Shown one piece after another: positions 22,925-31,476 of a DNA stretch of 64,000 bases (position 1 is the stretch's first letter; each line of letters opens with the position of its first letter). The DNA is from CAVXNP01 sp963763305. GTDB lineage: Bacteria; Pseudomonadota; Gammaproteobacteria; Xanthomonadales; Rhodanobacteraceae. A program made the translations under genes and the position numbers. The notes under the pieces are model-generated. The model saw only the letters and a program-made list of their open reading frames with translations. It was not told the origin of the DNA and searched no databases. Location of the stretch: contig CAVXNP010000001.1 in NCBI GenBank assembly GCA_963763305.1, forward strand, positions 1,984,001-2,048,000. The letters are read 5' to 3'.

Positions 22925-23455
22925 ATGCGCCGCGCGTACCTGCTCGTACTCACCCTGATGGCAAGCCTGCTTGCCGGACCCGTGCTTGCCGCCATGCCCA
23001 GGGTCGGTCAACCCGCACCGGACTTTCGCCTGCAGGATCAGCACGGCAACTGGCAGTCACCGGCGGACCATCACGGTCGCTGGCTGGTGCTGTACTTCTA
23101 CCCGAAGGACTTCACGCCTGGCTGCACCACCGAAGTGTGCACCTTCCGCGACGATGTGCTGAAACTGCACAAGGCGGGCGCCGACGTGGTCGGCATCAGC
23201 CTGGACGACGTCAAGTCGCACGCGGATTTTGCCCGGAAGTATCACGTGCCCTTCCCGTTGCTGTCCGACGCCGACCGCAAGGTGGCCCAGGCCTACGGGG
23301 TGCTCACCTCGACCATGGGCATGCATTACGCCAAGCGCACCACCTTCCTGATCGATCCCCGGGGCCAGGTGGCGAAGGTGTACGAGGACGTCGACCCGAA
23401 GGCCAATTCGGGCCAGGTGCTTGCCGATCTGGCGGCGCTGAAGTCCGGCAACTGA
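22925..23455 (+). CDS. Exported thioredoxin-dependent peroxiredoxin, BCP/PrxQ type
   Basis: A 176-residue peroxiredoxin. The active site YFYPKDFTPGCTTEVCTFRDD has the peroxidatic Cys in PGCT and a second Cys five residues later, the BCP/PrxQ arrangement. Unlike usual cytoplasmic BCP it has an N-terminal signal peptide (YLLVLTLMASLLAGPVLAAM), so it should act in the periplasm against peroxides. The start is ATG 22925, just before the signal. Its stop overlaps the start of a small membrane protein gene (TGATG). Confidence 0.9.
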   Translation: MRRAYLLVLTLMASLLAGPVLAAMPRVGQPAPDFRLQDQHGNWQSPADHHGRWLVLYFYPKDFTPGCTTEVCTFRDDVLKLHKAGADVVGISLDDVKSHADFARKYHVPFPLLSDADRKVAQAYGVLTSTMGMHYAKRTTFLIDPRGQVAKVYEDVDPKANSGQVLADLAALKSGN

Positions 23456-23904
23456 TGGCCTGGCGGCCTTCGGGCGGTTTCGCCGCATGGTCCATTGCCG
23501 CGTGGGTGCTGCTGTTGCTTGCCGGATTCGGTGGTGCGCAATACCTGCGCCACGGTGATTACGCCTACCTGCTGGCCGCGCTGGCGGTCATCGTGGTGTG
23601 CGCCGGTGCCATCCTGCGCCAGCCCTGGGCACGGCGGGCATTGCGCATCACCGCCGTGGTGCTGGCGCTGTGGAGCGCGGTCACGGCCGGATTGATGCTG
23701 TTGCATTGGGGGCAGTTCGAGCAGCAACGCCAGCTGGCGCTCAGCCAGGCGCAGTCGCCGCTGGTGCTGCTGGTGATCGAGCAGGCGCGCCGCAGCTATC
23801 TGACCGGGCTGGTGCTCAAGCTGGCTCTGCTGCCGTTGCTGGGATGGCTGGCCTGGCGCCTTGGGGTGCCGGCCGTACGCGGCCAGTTCCGTTCGCCGGA
23901 GTAA
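23455..23904 (+). CDS. Small four-helix membrane protein, unknown function
   Basis: A 149-residue integral membrane protein with four predicted helices: AAWSIAAWVLLLLAGFGGA, YLLAALAVIVVCAGAIL, ITAVVLALWSAVTAGLML and LTGLVLKLALLPLLGWLAW. The segment between helices 3 and 4 is Gln-rich. Its ATG shares one base with the stop of the periplasmic peroxiredoxin gene, so the two are translationally coupled. It might anchor or supply reductant to the peroxiredoxin, but no redox motif is visible. Confidence 0.7.
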   Translation: MAWRPSGGFAAWSIAAWVLLLLAGFGGAQYLRHGDYAYLLAALAVIVVCAGAILRQPWARRALRITAVVLALWSAVTAGLMLLHWGQFEQQRQLALSQAQSPLVLLVIEQARRSYLTGLVLKLALLPLLGWLAWRLGVPAVRGQFRSPE

Positions 23905-24002
23905 CCGCGGCGTCCAGCCGGAGTGGCGGGCGCTTCCGGTTCACGGACGGTTGTCCACCGCAGCGTTATTGCTGGGGCCCCTGTCCAACTGGAAGCCCGG
24001 CG

Positions 24003-24755
24003 ATGTCCCTGCCTCGTGGTCTGCTGTTCCTTGCGCTGCTTGCTGCCGCCCTCTCGGCGAGGGCCGGCGACCTGACCAGCAGTTGCCGGGCCAGCAGCAA
24101 CTACGACCTCACCGTGAAGCCGGACAGCCTGCTGTTCGATCGCGCACGGCCGGCGCCGTTCCACGTGGTCATGCAGCAGGGGGTATTGCGTACCGATGGC
24201 GTCCGTGTGCCCCTCGACGCGGAGGACCAGGATCGCGTGGCGCTGTTCGAGCGTGACCTGCGGGCGCTGTTGCCGCGCGTCCGGGCGGTGGCGCGTGACG
24301 GCGTGCAGCTGGCTGTCCAGGCGGTGCGGGAGGAGGCCGCCCGGCTGCAGCTGAGTCCGGCGACGACCGCAGAGCTGGACCGGCGGCTGCTGGCGCGGGC
24401 GCAGGAGCTGGACCAGCGTATCGCCAGCAGCAACAGCACCCATGACTGGCAGGACGAGGCGATGGGCGGATACGTCGACCAGGTGATTGCGGACCTGGCC
24501 CCGTTGCTGGCGGCCGACCTGGGCCAGCAGGCGCTGGATGCGGCGCTGCGCGGAGATCTGGAGGCGGCCGCGCAGTTGCGCGATCGCGCCGCGACGCTGG
24601 CCAGCGAGTTGCGTCCGCGCGTGCGCCAGCGCCTGCAGCAGTTGCGTCCCCGGATCCAGGCGCTATGCCCGGCGGTACAGCGCCTGGCCGAATGGCAGCA
24701 GGGCGTGCCGACGGCCTCGGGGCAGCCGCTCGAACTGTTGCGCGTGGGCCAATAG
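24003..24755 (+). CDS. DUF2884 (YggN-like) family exported protein
   Basis: A 250-residue protein with a signal peptide (GLLFLALLAAALSARAGD). The mature part fits DUF2884: CRASSNYDLTVKPDSLLFDR, then QGVLRTDGVRVPLDAEDQDRVALFERDLRALLP in two stretches, then a long helical region with repeated Ala/Leu/Arg heptads. Members are periplasmic proteins of unknown role. The start ATG 24003 lies immediately before the signal sequence. Confidence 0.75.
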   Translation: MSLPRGLLFLALLAAALSARAGDLTSSCRASSNYDLTVKPDSLLFDRARPAPFHVVMQQGVLRTDGVRVPLDAEDQDRVALFERDLRALLPRVRAVARDGVQLAVQAVREEAARLQLSPATTAELDRRLLARAQELDQRIASSNSTHDWQDEAMGGYVDQVIADLAPLLAADLGQQALDAALRGDLEAAAQLRDRAATLASELRPRVRQRLQQLRPRIQALCPAVQRLAEWQQGVPTASGQPLELLRVGQ

Positions 24756-24860
24756 CAACGCCAGCTGACGCAGTTGCCTCCGCGCGACGTCGATTAACCT
24801 GCGGCTAAGTCGCCGACGACCACCATGGTCGGACAGTCGGTTGGAGACAGGAGAGGGTCG

Positions 24861-25301
24861 GTGGCGCAGTCCGCGCAAGCGCTATGCAATGCATTGATAC
24901 GGCGTGCCATCGATCTGCGGGCGTTCTATCGGGATGCAGCGGTCCAGGCGCAGGAGCCGGGCTTGCGCGCGGTGCTGGACGAGAACGCACAGACCCTGGA
25001 CATGCTGGTGCAGGAGCTGCAGGCGCAGGTGCGCGACCTGGGCGCCACGCCGGCGACGCGCGGGCGGCTGGCCGGGGCGGCGCGGCGCCAGCTGGTCGAG
25101 TGGATGCTGCCGGCCAACCCCCGTCGCGACGACGCCTGGATCGCCTGCCTGGCGTACCACGAAGCGAATCTGCTGCGGACCTTCGAGTACGCCATCGCGC
25201 ATGCCTCGCCCGCAGCGGGGCTGGAGTTGCGGCGCCTGCTGCCGCGTCTGCAGGGGGTCCATCTGGACATGCACGGGCTGGCCCGCTCGCACGACGGCTG
25301 A
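24861..25301 (+). CDS. DUF2383/PA2169-like four-helix protein
   Basis: A 146-residue all-helical soluble protein. The arrangement LIRRAIDLRAFYRDAAVQAQEPGLRAVLDENAQ (two pieces) and a later AYHEANLLRTFEYAIAHA resembles the ferritin-like DUF2383/PA2169 proteins. The GTG at 24861 was chosen because AGGAGAGG precedes it; an upstream ATG at 24825 lacks a ribosome-binding site. Metal ligands are not obvious, so the ferritin-like link is structural inference. Confidence 0.55.
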   Translation: MAQSAQALCNALIRRAIDLRAFYRDAAVQAQEPGLRAVLDENAQTLDMLVQELQAQVRDLGATPATRGRLAGAARRQLVEWMLPANPRRDDAWIACLAYHEANLLRTFEYAIAHASPAAGLELRRLLPRLQGVHLDMHGLARSHDG

Positions 25302-25349
25302 CCTGCGCCATGGCACCATGCCCACTGGACAGCCGCCGGACCCTCCCGC

Positions 25350-25922
25350 ATGACCACGCCCAGCGACGTGCTCGATTTCTGGTTCGCGCCCGCGAACGCC
25401 GAGCACTGGTTTGTGCGCGACGAGGGCTTCGACGCGCGCATCCGCGAGCGCTTCGGCACAACCGTGGAACAGGCCTCGACCGGGGCGCTGGCTTCCTGGC
25501 AGGACACGCCCCGGGGCTGGCTCGCCTGCCTGATCGTGCTCGACCAGTTCAGCCGCAACATCTTTCGCAACGACCCGCGTGCCTGGGCCCAGGACGTCGC
25601 CGCCCGGGACATCGCCCTGGCCGGCATCGCGCGGGGTAACGACCGTCGCCTGCCGCCGTTGTGGCGCGTGTTCGCCTATCTTCCGCTGGAACACGCCGAG
25701 GACACGGTGCTGCAGCAGCGCTCAGTTCAACTCTTCAGCGCGCTCCGCGAGGCCGCGCCCGAGGACCAGGCCGCGCGTTTCGACGGCTACCTCGATTACG
25801 CCCAACGGCATGCCGACGTGATCGCCCGGTTTGGTCGCTTTCCCCATCGCAATGCCATCCTGGGGCGCACCAGCACGGCTGAGGAACAGGCCTGGCTGGC
25901 ACAACCGGGAAGCGGCTTCTAG
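25350..25922 (+). CDS. DUF924 family protein
   Basis: A 190-residue protein with the full DUF924 pattern: VLDFWFAPANAEHWFVRDEGFD, LIVLDQFSRNIFRNDPRAW, FAYLPLEHAEDTVLQQRSVQLF and FGRFPHRNAILGR. It is predicted to be a helical, TPR-like soluble protein. Function is unknown. It starts 48 bases after the DUF2383-like gene. Confidence 0.9.
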   Translation: MTTPSDVLDFWFAPANAEHWFVRDEGFDARIRERFGTTVEQASTGALASWQDTPRGWLACLIVLDQFSRNIFRNDPRAWAQDVAARDIALAGIARGNDRRLPPLWRVFAYLPLEHAEDTVLQQRSVQLFSALREAAPEDQAARFDGYLDYAQRHADVIARFGRFPHRNAILGRTSTAEEQAWLAQPGSGF

Positions 25923-26238
25923 CAACCTGCGTGCCCACCCCGCGCCGCCGGTGGCCGCACGAACCACGGACTGTCACCTACGAGTGGCCGGTCATTTGCC
26001 TGACAGCCGCTGCCGCTGCTGGCGCGCGCCGGACCAGGCCTTCGCCGATGGCGGCGCGCTGAGGCTGATCGCTAGTGTACGGCTTCATTCCTCGCTCCCT
26101 TTCCGGTCCAGTGGCGGGTAACCGCGCGAGCGTGGCTCGAACGCGGCGACCGCAGGCCACGGAGCCGCCGCCAGGACAAGCGAGCCATAGGCGCATCGGC
26201 GTGCACCCGCGCGCCCCACCGCCGACCCGGAGCCAACC
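25923..26238. other. Intergenic region without a supported gene
   Basis: About 315 bases between the DUF924 gene and a small exported protein gene. Short frames have no coding character. No clear promoter or terminator was recognised. Confidence 0.5.
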
Positions 26239-26544
26239 ATGAGCCATGGCCGAACCCTGTTGTTGACCCTCCTGCTTCTGCTTCCGGCAGCGGCAGGCGC
26301 TTCGGACACCTTGCGCGTGGGCAGCCACGTACTGGTGTCCGGTGATGACGCCGAGCGAGCGGAGCAATTACTGGGCCGACCCTCGCATAGATCCCACCAT
26401 GGCGCCCGTCGCCAGGGGCGCCGCGGCGGGCTCGTGGTGCTCACCCCGGCCAGCGAGCAGTGGGTCTACCGTCGCGGCGACCACATCACCACGCTGACCT
26501 TCGTCGATGGCCGCATCACGGAGATCGAGGATCGTCGGCGCTGA
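26239..26544 (+). CDS. DUF2845-like small exported protein
   Basis: A 101-residue protein with signal peptide TLLLTLLLLLPAAAGAS. The mature part has LRVGSHVLVSGDDAERAEQLLGRPS, a basic linker, EQWVYRRGDHITTLTFVDGRITEIE. This order (start-of-strand RxG, a GxP turn, a W/Y-rich strand, a final I-E strand) resembles DUF2845 proteins, which usually have cysteines that are missing here. Identification is moderate. Confidence 0.6.
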   Translation: MSHGRTLLLTLLLLLPAAAGASDTLRVGSHVLVSGDDAERAEQLLGRPSHRSHHGARRQGRRGGLVVLTPASEQWVYRRGDHITTLTFVDGRITEIEDRRR

Positions 26545-26741
26545 GCCGGGCCTGCCGGGAAAAGGGGGCAATCGCCGGCCAGCCCGGTATCTACCGGATG
26601 CCGGGAGGTACACATCTTCCGAGCTGCAAGAGCGGCTGCGCGGTCGATATTCCAGCCCGGTCCCCGAGCCATGCACCACCATCGGCCGGCCAAGGGTCGA
26701 AAATTCCTCTTCGCCCGTCCTCTATCACACCTCGGAAGTTT

Positions 26742-29700
26742 CTATAGGCCGGAGCCCTGCTGCAGCGAGACCGGTCGGCGGTTGTCCGAGGAGACCCGGT
26801 CGATCAGCTTGTTGTACGGGTCGATGCCCGCTTCGGCCGGACGTTTGTCCACCACCACGGTGACCGTACTGTCGCCCTTTGGCAGCAGGCGCTTTTCCAG
26901 GTACAGCGGCTTGCCGTCGATACCCTTGCCCGGCGGGGCGGCAAACACGCCGATATCGACCGGGATGTCCGGCGTCGCCGCGGTCTCCTTGCCCTGGCCG
27001 TCGACGTAGACCTTGCCCGCGTGCACCTTCATCGTCACCTCGTACTTGCCGTTGGCCAGCTTGCGCGCGGTGGCATCGGTGATGCGGTCGTCGAACAGGG
27101 TGATCTTCCAGAACAGGTCGTCCAGCAAGCCCTTCCACTTCGGGTCGGTGCCGCGTGCCAGGTAGTCCATGAATTCGCGCGAGGTGGTGTACGGCGGCCA
27201 CTGGAAGCGCTTGTCCAGCAGGAACTGCTTGAGCACCGCATCGACGGTGTCCTCGCCCACGTAGTCCTGCAGCGCGTAGAACACCACCGAGCCCTTGCGG
27301 TAGTGGATGTACTGCTGGTTTTCCACCCGCGCCAGCGGCTCCTCCTTGACCGGGTCGGTGGCGCGACCGGCCAGGTAGCGGTCCAGTTCGTACTTCAGGA
27401 AGCGGCGCATCTGCTGCTCGCCGTACTTGTGCTTCATCACCATCAGCGCCGAGTACTGCGACAGCGACTCGCTGAGCATGGTCGAACCCTGCATGTTGGC
27501 GCCGATCACCTGGTGCGCCCACCACTGGTGGGCCACTTCGTGCGCGGTGACGTAGTACGGGTAGTCGATCCTGGACGGATCACGCAGGTCGGCGATGAAG
27601 CCGATCGATTCGGAGAACGGGATGGTATTGGCGAACGACTGCGCGAAGCTGGCGTAGTCGGGAAACTCCAGAATGCGCAACTGGTGGAACTGATAGGGCG
27701 TGTAATGTGCGTCGTAGTAGTCCAGCGCATCCTTGGCGCCGGCGATCATGCGGTCCACGTTCCAGGCGTGCGCCGGGTTGTAGTACACCGAGATGTCCAC
27801 GCCCTTCCACGGCACCGTCTTCACCGCATAGCGGGCTGACAGGTAGGCGAAGAACGGCAGGATCTTCTGGTCCTTGCCATCCTGCTTCATGGTGTAGTGG
27901 AAATAGTGGCGGCCGTTGGCGGTCCACTGCTTGTCCAGGTAGCCCGGCGCTACCGCGATCTGGTCGGCGGCGGTGGACACGGTGGTGTCGAAGTCGATCC
28001 AGTCCGCATCGTTGCTGATATAGGTGTTGGCGCGGGCCTTCTGGTCGCCCAGTGGCGGCATCCGCGGCACCTGCGCGGACAGGCCGTACTTGCGCCGGTC
28101 GTTGCGGTCGGTCAGCTGGACCTGCGACTGGTAGCCAAATTGCGGCATCACCGAGTTGTTGAAGAACGTGCCGTTGTGTACCAGGAACGTGCCGCTGGGC
28201 TCGTTGCTGAAGCCCTTGGGCGCGTACTCCAGGGTGAAATCGAAAGGCATCGACGCGCCCGCTGCCAGCGGCGTCTTCAGCCGGTAGATGGTGTAGCCCA
28301 GGCGGGTGTCCTGCCGAACCGTGTCGTGCGCTGCGAAGGTCAGCGCCTTCACCTTGAAGTCGTCGTTGAAGTTGACGTGCAGCTCGCTGATCGGCGTGTC
28401 GTGCTTGTTCACCAGCACGTAGTGGCCGCGGATATCCAGCCGGCGTCGATAGGGATAAATGTCCACGTTCGCCTGTACGGCGGTAATGCGCGGCTGTGCC
28501 AGGTCCTTGTAGCGGGCGTACTGCTTTTCGTAGTCGGCGCGCTGGCGTGTGCTGGCCTCGCTGTTGCGGTAATGGTTGAGCACGTTGGTGTTGTAGAAGA
28601 TCCAGCCGCCGCAACCGGCGAAGGCCAGCAGGGCAACCACCAGCGTGACCAGGGCCGGCGCGTGCAGGCGCGCGCGTGCCTCGTGCATGCGCTCGATCCA
28701 GCTGCGCCCGGTGCCGCGCACCCAGAACAGCGAGGCCAGCACCAGCAGTGCCAACGCCAGGCAGCCCCAGTAGGCATCGAACCACAGCGCGCCACGCAGG
28801 AAGTGGCCGAAGCCATTGAGGTCCGAGTACGGCACTGCGGGCGCGCCGCCGTAGTTGTACAGGTTGTGATCCCAGTGCAGCAGGCTGAAGCCGATCTGGC
28901 AGGCAAACCACACGATCACCAGCAGGTAGCCGACGAACTTGTTGTTGGCGATCACCTGCAGGAACAGCGCCAGTATGGCCAGCAGGACGAACGGGATCGC
29001 GTCGAGCGCCATGGCCGCTGCGTACAGGCCCGGCTCCAGGTGGGTGTAGCCGTGCGACAGCTGCCAGCCGATACCCACCAGCGTGCCGCTGAGCAGGAAC
29101 GCCGCGATCACCGCCAGCAGCGCGCCCAGCTTGGCGGCCAGCGGGATCCAGTCCGGCAGCGGGAACGCATCGGTGACCTCGGCCGAGCGCTGGCTACGCT
29201 CACGCCAGACCAGCTCCCCTGCATAAAAAGTGATGATGATGTACAGCAGCCACTGGAACGCACCGTGGATCATGCCCAGCACGCTGTGGGTGACCGGGTA
29301 GGTGGCGGTGCCGTACATCTGCCCGCCCAGTAGCAGCGCGCCGGCCAGGTTGGCCAGGCCCAGCGCCAGCATGATCAGGAACGGCACGCCACGCAGCACG
29401 CTCAGGGTGTCGAACAGCCACACGGTGCGCAACTGCACCAGCCGGGCGCGCAGGTCATCGGCCAGGTGCACCGTGGGCAGGGCCAGCGCGCTGATGGCCG
29501 GGCGCAGCAGCGGCGGCTCCGCGCGAGGCTTGCGTCGGGGCAGCTGCAAGCCTTCGCGGGTGGGCCGGAACAGCGCGAACGCGGCGCCAAACAGGACCAG
29601 GCTGACCGCGGACCACAACAGCCGGTTGAACAGCAACACGCCCGTGAGCGGGGGCAGCGCATGGTTCATCTGGTCGGCCGACCAGTAGCGGGTCACCACG

Positions 29701-30350
29701 GCCAGCGTGCGCCCGCCGAACGGATCGAACAGGGCGGCGACGAAATGGTTGTTGACGTCCTTGGTCAGTTGCGCGGTGACCGCCTGCAGTACGAAAAACG
29801 CGATCACGCCGATGTAGGTGGCCAGCAGCGAGCGGGTCGCGGTGGCCAGCAGGAACAGCAGGGCGGCCACGAACAGCATGTCCGGCAGCACCATCAGACC
29901 GAAGCCCCAGACGTAACCGAGCCAACCGCCGGCGCCCAGCCGGGCCGGATCGACCCAGGGCATGGCCGCGCCCAGCGCCAACCCCAGGGCGCACACCAGC
30001 ATGATCGCCAGGGCGGACAGGTAGCCGGCGACGAAGCGCCCGCCCAGGTAGCTGCCGCGAGTCATCGGCGTGGAGAAGAACAGTTCGGAGGTACGCAGCT
30101 CGAAGTCGCGCAGCGCGGCGCCGGCGATGAACACGGTGACCAGGAACATGCTCAGCACCGTGAATACGCTCAGCAGCCGCACGATCACCAGCGGCGCATT
30201 GCGCATGATGTTGCCGGTGGACCCGCCGACCACCACCGCGTCGGTGCTGGCCACGGCAAAGGCCAGCGCACCGAACACCAGTGCGATGATCCAGAACAGC
30301 GGCGCGCGGACCTGCTGGCGCCACTCGAAACGAACGATCTCGAAAAACAT
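26742..30350 (-). CDS. ABC-2 permease fused to an M1 family aminopeptidase
   Basis: A 1202-residue fusion. Residues 1 to about 580 hold roughly a dozen membrane helices of ABC-2 permease type in two halves (starting FFEIVRFEWRQQVRAPLFWI). Residues about 620-1200 are an M1 metallopeptidase: beta-rich N-domain, then HEVAHQWWAHQ near residue 935 for zinc binding, with the distal Glu in MLSESLSQYSA. The peptidase half follows the last membrane helix, so topology would place it outside the cytoplasm. It lies 29 bases downstream of an ABC ATPase gene, which should be its partner. Substrate is unknown. Confidence 0.92.
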   Translation of the reverse strand: MFFEIVRFEWRQQVRAPLFWIIALVFGALAFAVASTDAVVVGGSTGNIMRNAPLVIVRLLSVFTVLSMFLVTVFIAGAALRDFELRTSELFFSTPMTRGSYLGGRFVAGYLSALAIMLVCALGLALGAAMPWVDPARLGAGGWLGYVWGFGLMVLPDMLFVAALLFLLATATRSLLATYIGVIAFFVLQAVTAQLTKDVNNHFVAALFDPFGGRTLAVVTRYWSADQMNHALPPLTGVLLFNRLLWSAVSLVLFGAAFALFRPTREGLQLPRRKPRAEPPLLRPAISALALPTVHLADDLRARLVQLRTVWLFDTLSVLRGVPFLIMLALGLANLAGALLLGGQMYGTATYPVTHSVLGMIHGAFQWLLYIIITFYAGELVWRERSQRSAEVTDAFPLPDWIPLAAKLGALLAVIAAFLLSGTLVGIGWQLSHGYTHLEPGLYAAAMALDAIPFVLLAILALFLQVIANNKFVGYLLVIVWFACQIGFSLLHWDHNLYNYGGAPAVPYSDLNGFGHFLRGALWFDAYWGCLALALLVLASLFWVRGTGRSWIERMHEARARLHAPALVTLVVALLAFAGCGGWIFYNTNVLNHYRNSEASTRQRADYEKQYARYKDLAQPRITAVQANVDIYPYRRRLDIRGHYVLVNKHDTPISELHVNFNDDFKVKALTFAAHDTVRQDTRLGYTIYRLKTPLAAGASMPFDFTLEYAPKGFSNEPSGTFLVHNGTFFNNSVMPQFGYQSQVQLTDRNDRRKYGLSAQVPRMPPLGDQKARANTYISNDADWIDFDTTVSTAADQIAVAPGYLDKQWTANGRHYFHYTMKQDGKDQKILPFFAYLSARYAVKTVPWKGVDISVYYNPAHAWNVDRMIAGAKDALDYYDAHYTPYQFHQLRILEFPDYASFAQSFANTIPFSESIGFIADLRDPSRIDYPYYVTAHEVAHQWWAHQVIGANMQGSTMLSESLSQYSALMVMKHKYGEQQMRRFLKYELDRYLAGRATDPVKEEPLARVENQQYIHYRKGSVVFYALQDYVGEDTVDAVLKQFLLDKRFQWPPYTTSREFMDYLARGTDPKWKGLLDDLFWKITLFDDRITDATARKLANGKYEVTMKVHAGKVYVDGQGKETAATPDIPVDIGVFAAPPGKGIDGKPLYLEKRLLPKGDSTVTVVVDKRPAEAGIDPYNKLIDRVSSDNRRPVSLQQGSGL

Positions 30351-30379
30351 GCAGCGGTTTCCTGGCAGCTAGGGGTGGC

Positions 30380-31264
30380 TCAGGCCGCTTTCGCGGTGGC
30401 CTGCGCGCGCAGGCGCCCGAAGTAGACGTCTTCCAGATCGGGGGCGACGCTGACAAAGCCCTCGCCCGGCGAGCCGTCGGCCAGCACATGGATCTGCGTG
30501 CGGCCGGCCATCAGCCGGGTCGACAGGATGTTCATGCGGGCGCGGTAGCTGTCCAGCTCGGACTTGTCGATGGTGCGCCGCCAGACCCGGCCCTCCAGGC
30601 TGGCGATCGCCTCGAGCGGCTCGCCGCTGAGCAGGACCTGGCCCTGGCCGATGATCGCCATGCGCGGGCACAGGTCGGTGACGTCTTCGACGATGTGCGT
30701 GGACAGGATCACCACCACGCGCTCGCCGATCTCCGCCAGCAGGTTGAGGAAGCGGTTGCGCTCTTCCGGATCCAGCCCGGCGGTCGGCTCGTCCACGATC
30801 ACCAGCCGCGGGTTGCCGATCAGCGCCTGGGCAATGCCGAAGCGTTGGCGCATGCCACCGGAGAAGGTGCCCAGCTTGCGCGTGCGCACGTCCCACAGGT
30901 TCACCTGGCGCAGCAGCGAGGCGACCAGTTCCTGCCGCTCGCCCCGAGCGGTGACGCCCTTGAGCACCGCGAAGTGATCGAGCATCGCCTCGGCCGAGAC
31001 CTTCGGATAGACCCCGAACTCCTGCGGCAGGTAGCCGAGCAGGCGGCGGGTGGCGTGCTTGTCGGCCAGCAGGTCCTGCCCATCCAGCGTGATCTGCCCC
31101 TGGTCCGGCTCCTGCAGCGTGGCGATCGTGCGCATCAGCGACGACTTGCCTGCGCCGTTGGGGCCGAGCAGGCCGAACATGCCCTGCGGTATGTCCAGCG
31201 AGATTCCGCGCAAGGCGCGCACGCCGTTGGCGTAGGTCTTGGACAGATCGCGAATGGCCAGCAT
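30380..31264 (-). CDS. ABC transporter ATP-binding protein
   Basis: A 294-residue ABC ATPase. Walker A is GPNGAGKSS, the signature is FSGGMRQRFG, Walker B is LVIVDEPTAGLD and the switch His follows in STHIVED. It matches the ATPases that pair with ABC-2 permeases. The downstream gene, 29 bases away on the same strand, is the permease/M1-peptidase fusion, so the two form one transporter operon. The start at 31264 gives MLAIRDLSKTYANGVRALRG. Confidence 0.92.
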   Translation of the reverse strand: MLAIRDLSKTYANGVRALRGISLDIPQGMFGLLGPNGAGKSSLMRTIATLQEPDQGQITLDGQDLLADKHATRRLLGYLPQEFGVYPKVSAEAMLDHFAVLKGVTARGERQELVASLLRQVNLWDVRTRKLGTFSGGMRQRFGIAQALIGNPRLVIVDEPTAGLDPEERNRFLNLLAEIGERVVVILSTHIVEDVTDLCPRMAIIGQGQVLLSGEPLEAIASLEGRVWRRTIDKSELDSYRARMNILSTRLMAGRTQIHVLADGSPGEGFVSVAPDLEDVYFGRLRAQATAKAA

Positions 31265-31476
31265 GAATCGGTTCCCCCTCCGGCGCCGCGGATACGGCGC
31301 TTCCTCGGGACCAGTCTAGCGGCCGTGCCTGGCATCTGGCATGAGCATAAGGTCATGCCGCCGGCCCGGTCCGGAGCCGGCCAGAGTGGGGACATGCCCG
31401 ATGACGCACGCGTTGGTTATGATGGAGGTCTTGCCGCCGACCCCATCCCCGCGGCCCGCCATATGCAGGAGACCCC

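Noticed and set aside
27897..29333. A 478-residue plus-strand frame
   Set aside because: Antisense to the permease/M1 peptidase fusion, with His/Gln/Arg-rich composition and no motifs.
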